Positions 8,114-16,205 of a DNA stretch of 52,111 nucleotides are shown piece by piece. The stretch lies in the NCBI GenBank assembly GCA_002419365.1, contig DIGA01000087.1:1-52111 (forward strand), given 5' to 3'. The notes beneath the pieces are model-generated. The model was given only the letters and a program-made list of their open reading frames with translations, was not told the DNA's origin and did not search any database. The stretch is from Mageeibacillus sp. UBA5734 (lineage in GTDB: Bacteria > Bacillota > Clostridia > Saccharofermentanales > UBA5734). Both the position numbers and the translations under genes were made by a program. The stretch's first letter is position 1. Every line of letters starts with the position of its first letter.

Positions 8114-9183
8114 GACTTTCACCAGCTGATTTCCTGCGTATGGTGGCCGGACTTGCCTCCGGCACTGCTCTCGAAGCCCCTGCCCTGGTGGACGTCATCG
8201 AGACCGCCCGTGCAGATGAAGGCCTGCGCGACGCACTCTGTCAAACCGCGTCGGACCTGCGTGACCGGCTCTACGGCCGCCGGGTCTTCTTCCGTGGCCT
8301 GATCGAATTCTCCAACTACTGCGCCAATGACTGCTACTATTGTGGCATCCGGGCCGGCAATTGCACCGTCAACCGCTATCGTCTCAGCCAGGAGGAGATC
8401 CTCCAGAGCTGCCAGACCGGCTACGAACTCGGATACCGGACCTTCGTCCTCCAGAGCGGTGAAGACCCCTATTTCACAGATGACCTCATGGTCGACATCA
8501 TTCGCGAGGTCCACAGCCGTTTCCCTGACTGTGCGATCACCTTGTCTCTCGGGGAAAAAGACCGCGCCAGCTACCAGCGCTTCTTTGATGCCGGTGCCAA
8601 CCGCTATCTGCTACGCCATGAAAGTGCAACACCTGAGCATTATGCCATGCTCCATCCGGCCGAGCTCGACCTGTTGAACCGCAAGCGCTGCCTGTACGAC
8701 CTCAAGGAAATCGGATTCCAGACCGGAGCTGGATTCATGGTTGGCCCACCAGGCCAGACTGCAGTGCATCTGGCCAATGACCTTGTCTTCCTGCGCGACC
8801 TCCAGCCACACATGGTCGGCATCGGTCCTTTCATTCCCGCCAGCAACACGCCTTTTGCCCATGAACCGGCTGGCACCGTCGAGGACACGCTGGTCATGGT
8901 TGCCCTCACCCGCCTCACGCTGCCCACTGCCTTGATCCCGGCTACCACTGCGCTCGGATCGCTCGATCACAAGGGACGCGAAAAAGGCCTCAAGGCCGGC
9001 GCCAATGTCGTCATGCCCAATCTGACACCGACGGTCAACCGCAAGGACTACAGCCTCTATGATGGCAAAATCTGCACCGGTGATGAGGCAGCCGAATGCC
9101 GCGTCTGCATCGAAGGCCGCATCCGCAGCGTCGGGTTCGACATTGACCTGTCCCGCGGCGACCACCTGACCTACAATCCTTAA
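8110..9183 (+). CDS. hydE: [FeFe]-hydrogenase H-cluster maturase HydE
   Basis: A 357-residue radical SAM enzyme of the HydE family, needed for building the dithiolate-bridged di-iron subcluster. The motif CxxxCxxC is C71, C75, C78 in CANDCYYCGIRAGN, followed by LQSGED, a HydE hallmark. The C-terminal region has three more cysteines in CTGDEAAECRVC, where an optional second cluster is found in some members. It starts within the hydG stop codon. A GGTACC inverted repeat spans the junction with the convergent response-regulator gene, but no T-run is present, so termination there is uncertain. Confidence 0.95.
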   Translation: MRLSPADFLRMVAGLASGTALEAPALVDVIETARADEGLRDALCQTASDLRDRLYGRRVFFRGLIEFSNYCANDCYYCGIRAGNCTVNRYRLSQEEILQSCQTGYELGYRTFVLQSGEDPYFTDDLMVDIIREVHSRFPDCAITLSLGEKDRASYQRFFDAGANRYLLRHESATPEHYAMLHPAELDLLNRKRCLYDLKEIGFQTGAGFMVGPPGQTAVHLANDLVFLRDLQPHMVGIGPFIPASNTPFAHEPAGTVEDTLVMVALTRLTLPTALIPATTALGSLDHKGREKGLKAGANVVMPNLTPTVNRKDYSLYDGKICTGDEAAECRVCIEGRIRSVGFDIDLSRGDHLTYNP

Positions 9184-9200
9184 ATCAGGTACCAGCGCCT

Positions 9201-10409
9201 TCAGGCCCCGGTACCGAATTCGCGGGCACGGTATTCCGAAGGTGATACCCCCAGGATTTTCTTGAACGCAGCGGAAAAGTACTGCTGGGATTTGTAGCCA
9301 ACATCACTGGCAATCTCGTACATCCGGATCTCCGGATTGGCCAGAAGCAGGAGCGATTTCTGGATCCGGTATTTGGCCAGATAGTCGACAAATGTTTCGT
9401 TGGTATCCTGCTTGAAAATTTTACTCAAATAGCTTGAACTGACAAAGAGCGCTTCGCAAATGCGGCGAAAGCTCAAGTCCGGATCGCTGTAATGTGCAGC
9501 GATGTAGGCAAAGGCCCGTTCAGTCAGAGGATTGACCGGACGGACTTGGCTCTGGGTCCAGGTTTCATACTGATCCGGTATCAGCGTCCAGTCCTGTCCG
9601 AAACAGGCCTGGTCCAGCCGGATGTCCAGATCGAGCGTCTGGCGCATCGTTTCAGCCAGTTCTCTCGGCAATTGCTGCCAGTTCCTGATGTTTTCCACTT
9701 TGACCAGGGCAAACAAATTGGACTTCATATCTGCGGTGCAGACAAAGGGACCACAGTGCGACAGCAATTCTTCAAAGATATTCTGGACCGCAAAGCGCAA
9801 CAACTGGCGGTCCCATTCGCCATTTCCTGCCAGTCTGCCCTGGCGACTCTGGCGCAGCAGGCAAAAATGGTCAAAACCTGCCTGCAGTTTGTGGAAACCA
9901 AGCATTTCATCGATTTCTTCCTGAACCAGCTGGCCCTGGATCAGCTGCTGCAGAAACTGGTCCCGGAGCACCGTCATATTCTTCTGGAGCTGGGTCATGG
10001 CAAAGTCGTACTGCTCTTTGCTGCGCCTCTGCCGGTCCATTTCCTTGCGGATCCGGTCCACAGATTCGAGCAGCCGATGCTCCTTGACTGGCTTGAGCAG
10101 GTAGTCGCGCACGCCCAGGTTGATCGCCTGCCGGGCGAAATCGAATTCATCATGGCCAGTGATGATAATGAATTCAAGTTCAGGTGCGATCGCCTTGGCT
10201 TTTTCGATCAGAAGCAAACCGGACACCTGTGGCATCTGGATGTCAACCAGCATGAGGTCCGGTTTGACTTCGGCGACCATCTCCAAGGCCTCGAGGCCAT
10301 TGGCAGCCAGGCCACAGACTGTAAATCCGAGCTGGATCCAGTCAATCAGCGTGGCCATGCCTTCCCGGATCACCCGTTCATCATCAGCTATCAGGACTTT
10401 ATAGGGCAT
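9201..10409 (-). CDS. Response regulator, receiver plus AraC-type DNA-binding domain (YesN type)
   Basis: A 402-residue cytoplasmic regulator. The N-terminal receiver (1-120) has the acidic pair D9-D10, phospho-acceptor D56 in LMLVDIQMP and the conserved lysine in LLKPVKE. A middle region of about 170 residues resembles the linker of YesN-type regulators. Two helix-turn-helix motifs of the AraC family close the protein (about 295-395, with SSSYLSKIFKQ and DVGYKSQQYFSAAFKKILG). The gene start overlaps the histidine kinase stop by 11 bases, so the two form a pair. Expected targets are carbohydrate uptake genes, but no transporter permease lies next to it. The binding-protein gene at 12.7-13.6 kb is part of the same cluster. 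Confidence 0.93.
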   Translation of the reverse strand: MPYKVLIADDERVIREGMATLIDWIQLGFTVCGLAANGLEALEMVAEVKPDLMLVDIQMPQVSGLLLIEKAKAIAPELEFIIITGHDEFDFARQAINLGVRDYLLKPVKEHRLLESVDRIRKEMDRQRRSKEQYDFAMTQLQKNMTVLRDQFLQQLIQGQLVQEEIDEMLGFHKLQAGFDHFCLLRQSRQGRLAGNGEWDRQLLRFAVQNIFEELLSHCGPFVCTADMKSNLFALVKVENIRNWQQLPRELAETMRQTLDLDIRLDQACFGQDWTLIPDQYETWTQSQVRPVNPLTERAFAYIAAHYSDPDLSFRRICEALFVSSSYLSKIFKQDTNETFVDYLAKYRIQKSLLLLANPEIRMYEIASDVGYKSQQYFSAAFKKILGVSPSEYRAREFGTGA

Positions 10410-12153
10410 CGGTCTGGTCTCCTCCTGTTTGGAATCGCTGGCCTGCAGGCTCTTCCCTCGAGGCCAGGACAGGCAGGCGCAGGGTCACGGTCGTGCCCTG
10501 GTTTGGTTCACTCTGGAGTGTGATGCCATAAGAGCTGCCATAGGTCAGGATCAGGCGTTGCTGGACATTGCGCAAGCCATGGCCGCGGGCCGGATCGAGG
10601 TCACTTCGCTCGTTGATGGTCAGCAGGAGCTGATCGAGTATGTCTGGGGTCATGCCCCGGCCATTGTCACGGACAACCATCAGCAAGGTAGCGCTTTCCT
10701 GCCAGGCTTGGATGTCGATCCGTCCAGGATTGCCACTCTCCTTGATCCCGTGGTACAGCGCGTTTTCCACAATCGGCTGCAGGATGGTCTGCATCACGGG
10801 CAAATGGCGCACGGCCGGGTCCATCTCCAGCGAATAGTCAAGAATGTCGTGATAGCGCAATTTCTGGATTTTCAGATAGCTTTCGACATGGCTAAATTCT
10901 GTTTCCACTGTCCCCAGCTCATGGTTGGCTGAAAACCCGACCCGGAACAAATCGGACAAAGCATCGACGGCTTCGACAATATCGTTGGCACCATAGCGTC
11001 GAGCCATCCAGTGGATGGTGTCCAGCGTGTTGTAGAGGAAATGAGGCTTGATCGAGGCCATCAGTGCTTTGACTTCCGCTTTGCGTTTGCTGGACTGTTC
11101 GATGTACACCTGGTCGATCAAGCGCCGGAGTTCGGTTACCATCTGGTTGAAACTCTCAGCGAGGTCTTCAAATTCATCCTGGGTATCCGGCTGATAGGAC
11201 ACCAGGAGATTGCCATGCTGGGCCTGGTACATCAGTCCGCGCAGGTCTTCGATCGGCCTGACAAACTGCTGCACGGTGAATCGCGCATGGGCAACAAAAA
11301 ACAGCATGAAGATCAGACTGCTCAGGATGCCCAGGGACAGGGTCAGGTATTGCTGGGTAAAGAAGGGGCGCAACGGCATGAAATTGACGATTGTCAGCGG
11401 AATTCCGCTCAATTGGCGCTCTGTCTTGAGGTAATTGCGGTTGTCGATTCCCGCCAGCTCATCATAGCGCAAAGGGGAATTGACCAGCGTGCCGCCAGGG
11501 GTCACCAGATAGGTTTGTCCCCCTTGCTGGCCATAGGGAGCTGTTAGCAAGGTACCCAGATCCTCCCCGAGGATGGTCAGGTTGACGACTGCAACCGGTC
11601 GTCCGGCAGGATCACAGATCGCACGGCTGACCGCCAGGCTGCTGGCATAATGGGGGGTGCCCGCCAGAAGGGGATTTTCCCCGGCACTGTAACTGAAATA
11701 ATGCGTTTTTTCCGGCTCGGCCAGGCTGGCATCATACCAGTCAGCCATCTGGGAATGCTGCGGTTCCATGAGATGGTCCTGAGTGCACAGGAACAGTCCA
11801 TTTTGGTACAGCAAGGTCAGGTGGCTGATGCTGGCAATGCTGGAGGCATACCCGTCAGCCAGGAGATGCAGTTTTTGCAGCTCGGCCTGGGGAACCAATT
11901 GTCCGTTGTGATACCGGCTGGCTTCGAACAGCTCCAGGTCCTTTTCCAGAAAGGAAAGCAGAGCCTCATAGCGGTCAAATTTGGCCGTGACAGCATTTTC
12001 TGCTTCATCGAGGACAGCCGTCGCCTGGTCGACAATGGTCCAATAGGACGTGATCCAATAAATGAAGTTCAGCAGGATGAAAAGTGCGAGCACAGGCAAG
12101 ACAACCATCAAGGCGAAGGTTTTCAACAATCGGTTCTTGATGCTGTTGCGCAT
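10399..12153 (-). CDS. Sensor histidine kinase, dCache-HAMP-His_kinase (YesM/LytS type)
   Basis: A 584-residue membrane sensor. A first transmembrane helix (about 13-35) is followed by an extracellular region of about 230 residues of dCache type. A second helix (about 268-290) and a HAMP segment (about 290-345) lead to the His_kinase domain, with H371 in IKPHFLYNTLDTIHW. The ATPase has the N-box QPIVENALYHG (from 459) and the G-box DNGRGM (496-501). The gene has GGAAAGG before its ATG. It partners the overlapping AraC-type regulator. The binding lipoprotein upstream in the cluster may present ligand to its outer domain, as XylFII does for LytS in Clostridium beijerinckii (known precedent; here inference). 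Confidence 0.94.
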   Translation of the reverse strand: MRNSIKNRLLKTFALMVVLPVLALFILLNFIYWITSYWTIVDQATAVLDEAENAVTAKFDRYEALLSFLEKDLELFEASRYHNGQLVPQAELQKLHLLADGYASSIASISHLTLLYQNGLFLCTQDHLMEPQHSQMADWYDASLAEPEKTHYFSYSAGENPLLAGTPHYASSLAVSRAICDPAGRPVAVVNLTILGEDLGTLLTAPYGQQGGQTYLVTPGGTLVNSPLRYDELAGIDNRNYLKTERQLSGIPLTIVNFMPLRPFFTQQYLTLSLGILSSLIFMLFFVAHARFTVQQFVRPIEDLRGLMYQAQHGNLLVSYQPDTQDEFEDLAESFNQMVTELRRLIDQVYIEQSSKRKAEVKALMASIKPHFLYNTLDTIHWMARRYGANDIVEAVDALSDLFRVGFSANHELGTVETEFSHVESYLKIQKLRYHDILDYSLEMDPAVRHLPVMQTILQPIVENALYHGIKESGNPGRIDIQAWQESATLLMVVRDNGRGMTPDILDQLLLTINERSDLDPARGHGLRNVQQRLILTYGSSYGITLQSEPNQGTTVTLRLPVLASREEPAGQRFQTGGDQTDAL

Positions 12154-12181
12154 GCACGAAGCCTTTCCTGTTAAGGGATAT

Positions 12182-12649
12182 TCAGATTATACTCTGTTGC
12201 CCGGCCGTTTTTAAGACTTGACCGACAGTTTCGTGGGATATGCGGTCGACGATCTGCCGGGCGATGGCATGATGGGCCAGAAGGCGCAGGGTCCAGCGTG
12301 ATTTGCCGACAGGCGGGGCTGTCTGGCTGAGGGCGATGATCCGGGTGCGAACATCGGGTGTGATGCGCATGCCAGTGGCTGTTTTGGAGCGTTGCTTGCG
12401 ATTGATGGCTGCCTCCAGACCATGCAGGGAATAGCGGCGGCGAATGGTATGGACGGTCTGGGAATTGATCCCGAGTTCCCTGGCGATGGCTTGTTCACTC
12501 ATTTTCTTGCCGGACCGGTGCTCATCCGCCAGGAGCAGGACCCGGACATGCATGGTGGCTCGGCGGTCAAGGCGCCCATGGGTCAGCATCTGTTCGAGCC
12601 TGTCGCGTTCGGCAGGCGAAAGATTCACTCGGTATTTGATGGTAGGCAT
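12182..12649 (-). CDS. IS630-type transposase N-terminal HTH protein (truncated or domesticated)
   Basis: A 155-residue protein that matches only the DNA-binding part of IS630-family transposases. The HTH core is SEQAIARELGINSQTVHTIRRRYSLHGLEAAI, a second domain follows at about residues 85-140, and the segment SRWTLRLLAHHA ... ISHETVGQVLK is where IS630 proteins lead into the DDE catalytic domain. Here the frame ends 11 codons after that point and no DDE domain exists in any frame before the kinase gene. The ATG at 12649 has GGAGG eight bases upstream, lying just after the stop of the binding-protein gene. It may be a decaying element or a domesticated regulator; its clean operon position favours retention, but this is unproved. 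Confidence 0.75.
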   Translation of the reverse strand: MPTIKYRVNLSPAERDRLEQMLTHGRLDRRATMHVRVLLLADEHRSGKKMSEQAIARELGINSQTVHTIRRRYSLHGLEAAINRKQRSKTATGMRITPDVRTRIIALSQTAPPVGKSRWTLRLLAHHAIARQIVDRISHETVGQVLKTAGQQSII

Positions 12650-12663
12650 GGCAAGCTCCTCCT

Positions 12664-13602
12664 TCATTTCTCGATCGTATCGATGTTGTATTTGTTGATA
12701 ACCACCTGTGGGACCAGGATCTCGTCTGGAAAAGCCTCGCCGCGGGAGAGTCCATAGCAGATTTCGAGGGCCTTGCTGCCCTGGAGGGCTGTCTGCTGGG
12801 AAACAGTTGCGGTCATTTCGTTCCGATGGATGGCCTGCAAGGCCTGGTCGGAGGCGTCCATGCCAAAAACCTGGATCACACCGGTCAGACCAGCCGAACG
12901 CAGAGCTGTGACGGCACCGATCGCCATTTCGTCATTCTGGGCGACGATGGCGTCCATTGGCTTGCCAGCCAGAAGCCAGTTGCTGACAATGGACTCTGCC
13001 TTGTCAGTTTTCCAATCGGCATTGAGCTCGGCCACGATCCGGACATCGGGCCGGTCTTGCAGGACGTCCAGGTAACCAGCATAGCGTGCACGGGCTGCCT
13101 GGGAACCGACCGGTCCTGTTAGAACAGCAACGTCACCCTTGCTGCCGATGGCTGCGACGCAGGCGGCCATTTCGAGCTGCCCTCCGGTAAATGAGTCTGT
13201 GCCGACGAAGCAGTCATACAAAGCGGGGGCGTCAATCCTCTGGGTCACGAGAACAACCGGCACTTGCTCTTGCTGGGCTTTCCCGAGAACAGCTTCCAAT
13301 CCGGTTTCTGCCACTGGCTCGATCACCAGGCCAGCAATGCCGTCTCCAAGCAGGGTTTCGATCTGGCCCCTCTGCCTGGCAATATCCTGCTGGGCATCGA
13401 GCACGACCAGTTCCACCCCCAGCTCGCTGGCCCTGGCACGCGCTGAAGCAGCCAGGGTGTTGGTGAAATGATTGGTCAGGTGGCTCATGCAGAGCGCATA
13501 GCGCGGAGGGTCATTTGCCATGCAGCCGGTAGAAACCAGCACAGGCAGAATGGCCAGCAGGACGAGCAGCAGGATGGAAGTGGTGCGTGCAATCGTTCTC
13601 AT
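12664..13602 (-). CDS. Sugar-type substrate-binding lipoprotein
   Basis: A 312-residue exported lipoprotein of the periplasmic-binding type 4 (ribose/xylose/galactose-like) family. The signal peptide ends in the lipobox VSTGC with the lipidated cysteine at 27. The mature part begins with YALCMSHLTNHFTNTLAASA and contains GIAGLVIEPVAE, DAIVAQNDEMAIGA and VFGMDASDQALQAI, typical of this fold. No ABC permease or ATPase is adjacent. It lies upstream of the HTH, kinase and regulator genes on the same strand, so it may act as a sensor subunit rather than for transport. The Shine-Dalgarno match is weak (GAGG far from ATG). The ligand is unknown; a monosaccharide is likely. Confidence 0.88.
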   Translation of the reverse strand: MRTIARTTSILLLVLLAILPVLVSTGCMANDPPRYALCMSHLTNHFTNTLAASARARASELGVELVVLDAQQDIARQRGQIETLLGDGIAGLVIEPVAETGLEAVLGKAQQEQVPVVLVTQRIDAPALYDCFVGTDSFTGGQLEMAACVAAIGSKGDVAVLTGPVGSQAARARYAGYLDVLQDRPDVRIVAELNADWKTDKAESIVSNWLLAGKPMDAIVAQNDEMAIGAVTALRSAGLTGVIQVFGMDASDQALQAIHRNEMTATVSQQTALQGSKALEICYGLSRGEAFPDEILVPQVVINKYNIDTIEK

Positions 13603-13712
13603 GTCGTAAGCTTAGCAATCCTCGTTCCTGCTTGTCTTTACTCAAAACTCCACAAAGTTTATCGAATATTCCATTTGACATAAACCGGTATGAATGACTT
13701 CAGAAAAGAGCA

Positions 13713-13748
13713 TAAAAAAAGACCGTCTCCCGCAAGGGAGACGGTCTT
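13713..13748 (-). terminator. Strong intrinsic terminator after the zinc-ribbon gene
   Basis: A perfect 13-base-pair stem (13719-13731 with 13736-13748) closes a GCAA tetraloop. On the minus strand it is followed by a run of T. It lies 23 bases beyond the stop codon of the zinc-ribbon gene and isolates it from the binding-protein gene that follows on the same strand. Confidence 0.93.
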
Positions 13749-13771
13749 GAGTGAAGCGATGCTTCGGCCGA

Positions 13772-13948
13772 TTACCAGCTGTTGTTGTTGTAACGCTCGT
13801 TGTTGCGCTGCTGCTTTCTGGCTCTGCGGCAATCCGGGCAACGGAGGGGCTCATTGGTGAAGCCCTTTTCAGCATAGAAAGCCTGTTCGCCTTCGCTGAA
13901 GATAAATTCAACTCCGCAATCTTTGCAATTCAGTGTTTTGTCCGGCAT
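13772..13948 (-). CDS. Small zinc-ribbon protein (zf-trcl type)
   Basis: A 58-residue cytoplasmic protein with two CxxC pairs, CKDCG (C8, C11) and CPDCR (C37, C40), the layout of a treble-clef zinc ribbon. The segment EGEQAFYAEKGFTNEPLRCPDC is the family's conserved core. The tail is rich in Arg, Gln and Asn and ends in RYNNNSW. AAAGGAGG stands before the ATG, a promoter lies at 14084-14112 and a strong terminator follows, so it is a complete single-gene unit. The function of this widespread family in Firmicutes is not known. Confidence 0.88.
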   Translation of the reverse strand: MPDKTLNCKDCGVEFIFSEGEQAFYAEKGFTNEPLRCPDCRRARKQQRNNERYNNNSW

Positions 13949-14083
13949 GATGGTATGCCTCCTTTAAATTTTTCGGGCATTTTCTATCGACGACCGTGAA
14001 GGTTCTCGCCAATTGACCTGTCCGATGGTTCAAAGCAGGCTATGGGATCCTTGTGCGTACAGATTAGAGCATGACCTTGGGCA

Positions 14084-14112
14084 ATAGTACCATAGCCCGT
14101 GTCGTCTGGCAA
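14084..14112 (-). promoter_or_regulatory. Promoter of the zinc-ribbon gene, long leader
   Basis: On the minus strand TTGCCA (14112-14107) and TACTAT (14089-14084) are 17 bases apart. The predicted start near 14077 gives a leader of about 130 bases. An inverted repeat GCTATGG (14039-14045) with CCATAGC (14090-14096) spans the -10 box and early leader; no known structured RNA was recognised. Confidence 0.65.
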
Positions 14113-14183
14113 GCGATTAAGGGTTTAGCACTCAATAGTCTGGCGTTCTGACGATTCTCAGGCTGTTTTTTGTGCACCTTGCA

Positions 14184-14675
14184 TCAAGTATCGTCTCGTT
14201 CAATCTCGATTTTGGCCATTTTCTGTTCAACTTGTGGACGATCGCCGCGATCTGTCTTGACCGAGGCGATCTCGTCAACCACCTCAAGACCCTCGACAAC
14301 TGAGCCAAAAGCCGCATACTGGCCATCGAGATGCGGGGCTGGCGCATGCATGATGAAGAACTGTGATCCGGCCGAATCTGGGTGCATGGCCCGGGCCATC
14401 GAGATGACGCCGCGGGTGTGGCGGATCTGGTTTGGCACGCCATTGCTGGAGAATTCACCTTTGATCTGGTAGCCGGGGCCACCTGTGCCCGTGCCCTGGG
14501 GACAGCCGCCCTGGATCATGAACCCGCTGATGACGCGGTGGAAAATCAATCCGTTGTAAAAGCCAGCTTCGGCGAGGTCAGTGAAATTTTTGACTGTCTT
14601 GGGAGCATTGTCGGGATCGAGTTTGAGCCGGATTTTTTTACCGGACTCCATGGTGATGTTTGCATAGATGGCCAT
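14184..14675 (-). CDS. Peptidyl-prolyl cis-trans isomerase, cyclophilin type
   Basis: A 163-residue single-domain cyclophilin that speeds proline isomerisation during protein folding. It has no signal peptide and is predicted cytoplasmic. Family landmarks are FHRVISGFMIQGG with catalytic arginine in FHRV, GTGTGGPGYQIKGEF, the active-site strand SAGSQFFIMHAPAPHLDGQYAAFGSV (phenylalanines of SQFF and AFG) and VVDEIASV. AAAGGA precedes the ATG by six bases. It follows pncB by 66 bases on the same strand, probably the last gene of the glcK-truA-pncB group. Confidence 0.94.
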   Translation of the reverse strand: MAIYANITMESGKKIRLKLDPDNAPKTVKNFTDLAEAGFYNGLIFHRVISGFMIQGGCPQGTGTGGPGYQIKGEFSSNGVPNQIRHTRGVISMARAMHPDSAGSQFFIMHAPAPHLDGQYAAFGSVVEGLEVVDEIASVKTDRGDRPQVEQKMAKIEIERDDT

Positions 14676-14741
14676 TTGAAAGTCCTTTCATTGTGTTTTT
14701 TCCATTTTACCATAGGACAGTCCCAGCAGGGCACGTGTCTG

Positions 14742-16205
14742 TCAGGATGAGGTTTCGGCCTGGATGAGCAACTGATTGCGGGTGTCCCAGAGTTTCTGGG
14801 ACAGGTCGACGTAGTAGCTCTGCGGGTTTTCAAATCGTTTGAGGGATTCCCAGAGACGATCGAGTTCATGGGCGCACTCTTTGCGGATCTCATCAATCGA
14901 ACGGTGGGGATAGACAAGCTCGCCGGCAGTGAAGACCGGCTCCAGCAGGGAACGGACCGTGAAATTCGTCAACGTCTTGCGCTTCCATGTGTGCAACGGA
15001 TCAAAAATCTCATAGGGCTCATCTTCAGAGATCGTCTCCTCGGCCAGGCTGATGACATCGGCAATGGCTTTGCCACTGCTTTTGTCATAGAAGCGCCAGA
15101 CGGACTTGTTGCCGGGATTGGTGATTTTGGTGGCATTTTCAGAGAATTTCATCCGCGGTACGACTTGCCCCTGGTCCTCGATGGCAGCCAGTTTATAAAC
15201 GCCGCCAAATACAGGCTCTGCCCGGGAGGTGATCAGGCGTTCGCCGACCCCGAAGGAATCGACCGCGGCGCCCTGGATGATCAGGTCCCGGATGATGTAT
15301 TCATCCAGCGCATTGCTGACCGTGATTTTGCAATCTGCAAGCCCAGCCTGGTCCAGCATTTCACGAGCCTTGACTGTCAGGTAGGCCAGGTCGCCACTGT
15401 CGATCCGGATGCCATGCAAACGGTGCCCCATCGGTTCGAGTACTTCGCGGGCGGTGCGGATGGCATTGGGAACGCCGGAATGCAAGGTGTTGTACGTGTC
15501 GACCAGGAGGACGGTGTCGGACGGGAAAGAACGGGCATAGGCGGCAAAGGCTGAGAATTCGTCCGGGAATGCCTGGATCCAGCTGTGGGCCATGGTCCCG
15601 AGCACGGGAATGTTGAAATGCTCGCCACACAGGGTGCAGGAGGTTCCGGCTGCTCCGGCGATGTAGGCAGCTCTCGCACCCAGGACTGCTGCATCATAAC
15701 CCTGGGCCCGGCGCGAACCAAACTCGAGCACGGGGCGCCCCTTGGCTGCGCGGACGATGCGGGCGGTTTTCGTGGCGATCAGGCTTTGGTGGTTGATGGT
15801 GACCAGAAGCATGGTTTCAACCATCTGGGCCTGGATGATCGGGCCACGCACTTTGACAATCGGTTCGTTGGGAAAGATCGGCGTCCCTTCCGGGATGGCC
15901 CAGACATCACAGGTGAATTTGAACTGGCGCAGAAATTCGATGAAACGGTCATCAAACACGTCATGGCTGGCCAGATAAGCCAGGTCCTCCTCAGTAAAGG
16001 TCAGGTCCCTCAAATATTCGATCATCTGCTCTACGCCGGCCATGATGGCAAAACCGCCTTCCTGGGGAACCTGGCGGAAAAACAAGTCAAAATAGGCCAC
16101 TGTCTCCGCCATATCATTGTCGAGATAGCCTTTTGACATGGTCAGTTCGTAAAAATCGGTCAGCAGGGTCATGTTGGTCCGGTCGGTCCAGCGGATTTTT
16201 GTCAT
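14742..16205 (-). CDS. pncB: Nicotinate phosphoribosyltransferase
   Basis: A 487-residue enzyme that joins nicotinate and PRPP (with ATP) to make nicotinate mononucleotide, the salvage route to NAD. The N-terminus TNMTLLTDFYELTMSKGYL and the motif EFGSRRAQGYDAA mark the family. The phosphorylated histidine is expected in LGTMAHSWIQAF. RIDSGDLAYL and GVGERLITS form the phosphate-binding region. The ATG has GGAGG seven bases upstream and overlaps the truA stop by four bases, so the two are coupled. The length matches the longer bacterial form. Confidence 0.95.
   Translation of the reverse strand: MTKIRWTDRTNMTLLTDFYELTMSKGYLDNDMAETVAYFDLFFRQVPQEGGFAIMAGVEQMIEYLRDLTFTEEDLAYLASHDVFDDRFIEFLRQFKFTCDVWAIPEGTPIFPNEPIVKVRGPIIQAQMVETMLLVTINHQSLIATKTARIVRAAKGRPVLEFGSRRAQGYDAAVLGARAAYIAGAAGTSCTLCGEHFNIPVLGTMAHSWIQAFPDEFSAFAAYARSFPSDTVLLVDTYNTLHSGVPNAIRTAREVLEPMGHRLHGIRIDSGDLAYLTVKAREMLDQAGLADCKITVSNALDEYIIRDLIIQGAAVDSFGVGERLITSRAEPVFGGVYKLAAIEDQGQVVPRMKFSENATKITNPGNKSVWRFYDKSSGKAIADVISLAEETISEDEPYEIFDPLHTWKRKTLTNFTVRSLLEPVFTAGELVYPHRSIDEIRKECAHELDRLWESLKRFENPQSYYVDLSQKLWDTRNQLLIQAETSS

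Noticed and set aside
9186..9217. GGTACC inverted repeat between hydE and the response regulator as a terminator
   Set aside because: The repeats are six bases with a long loop and no T-run on either strand.
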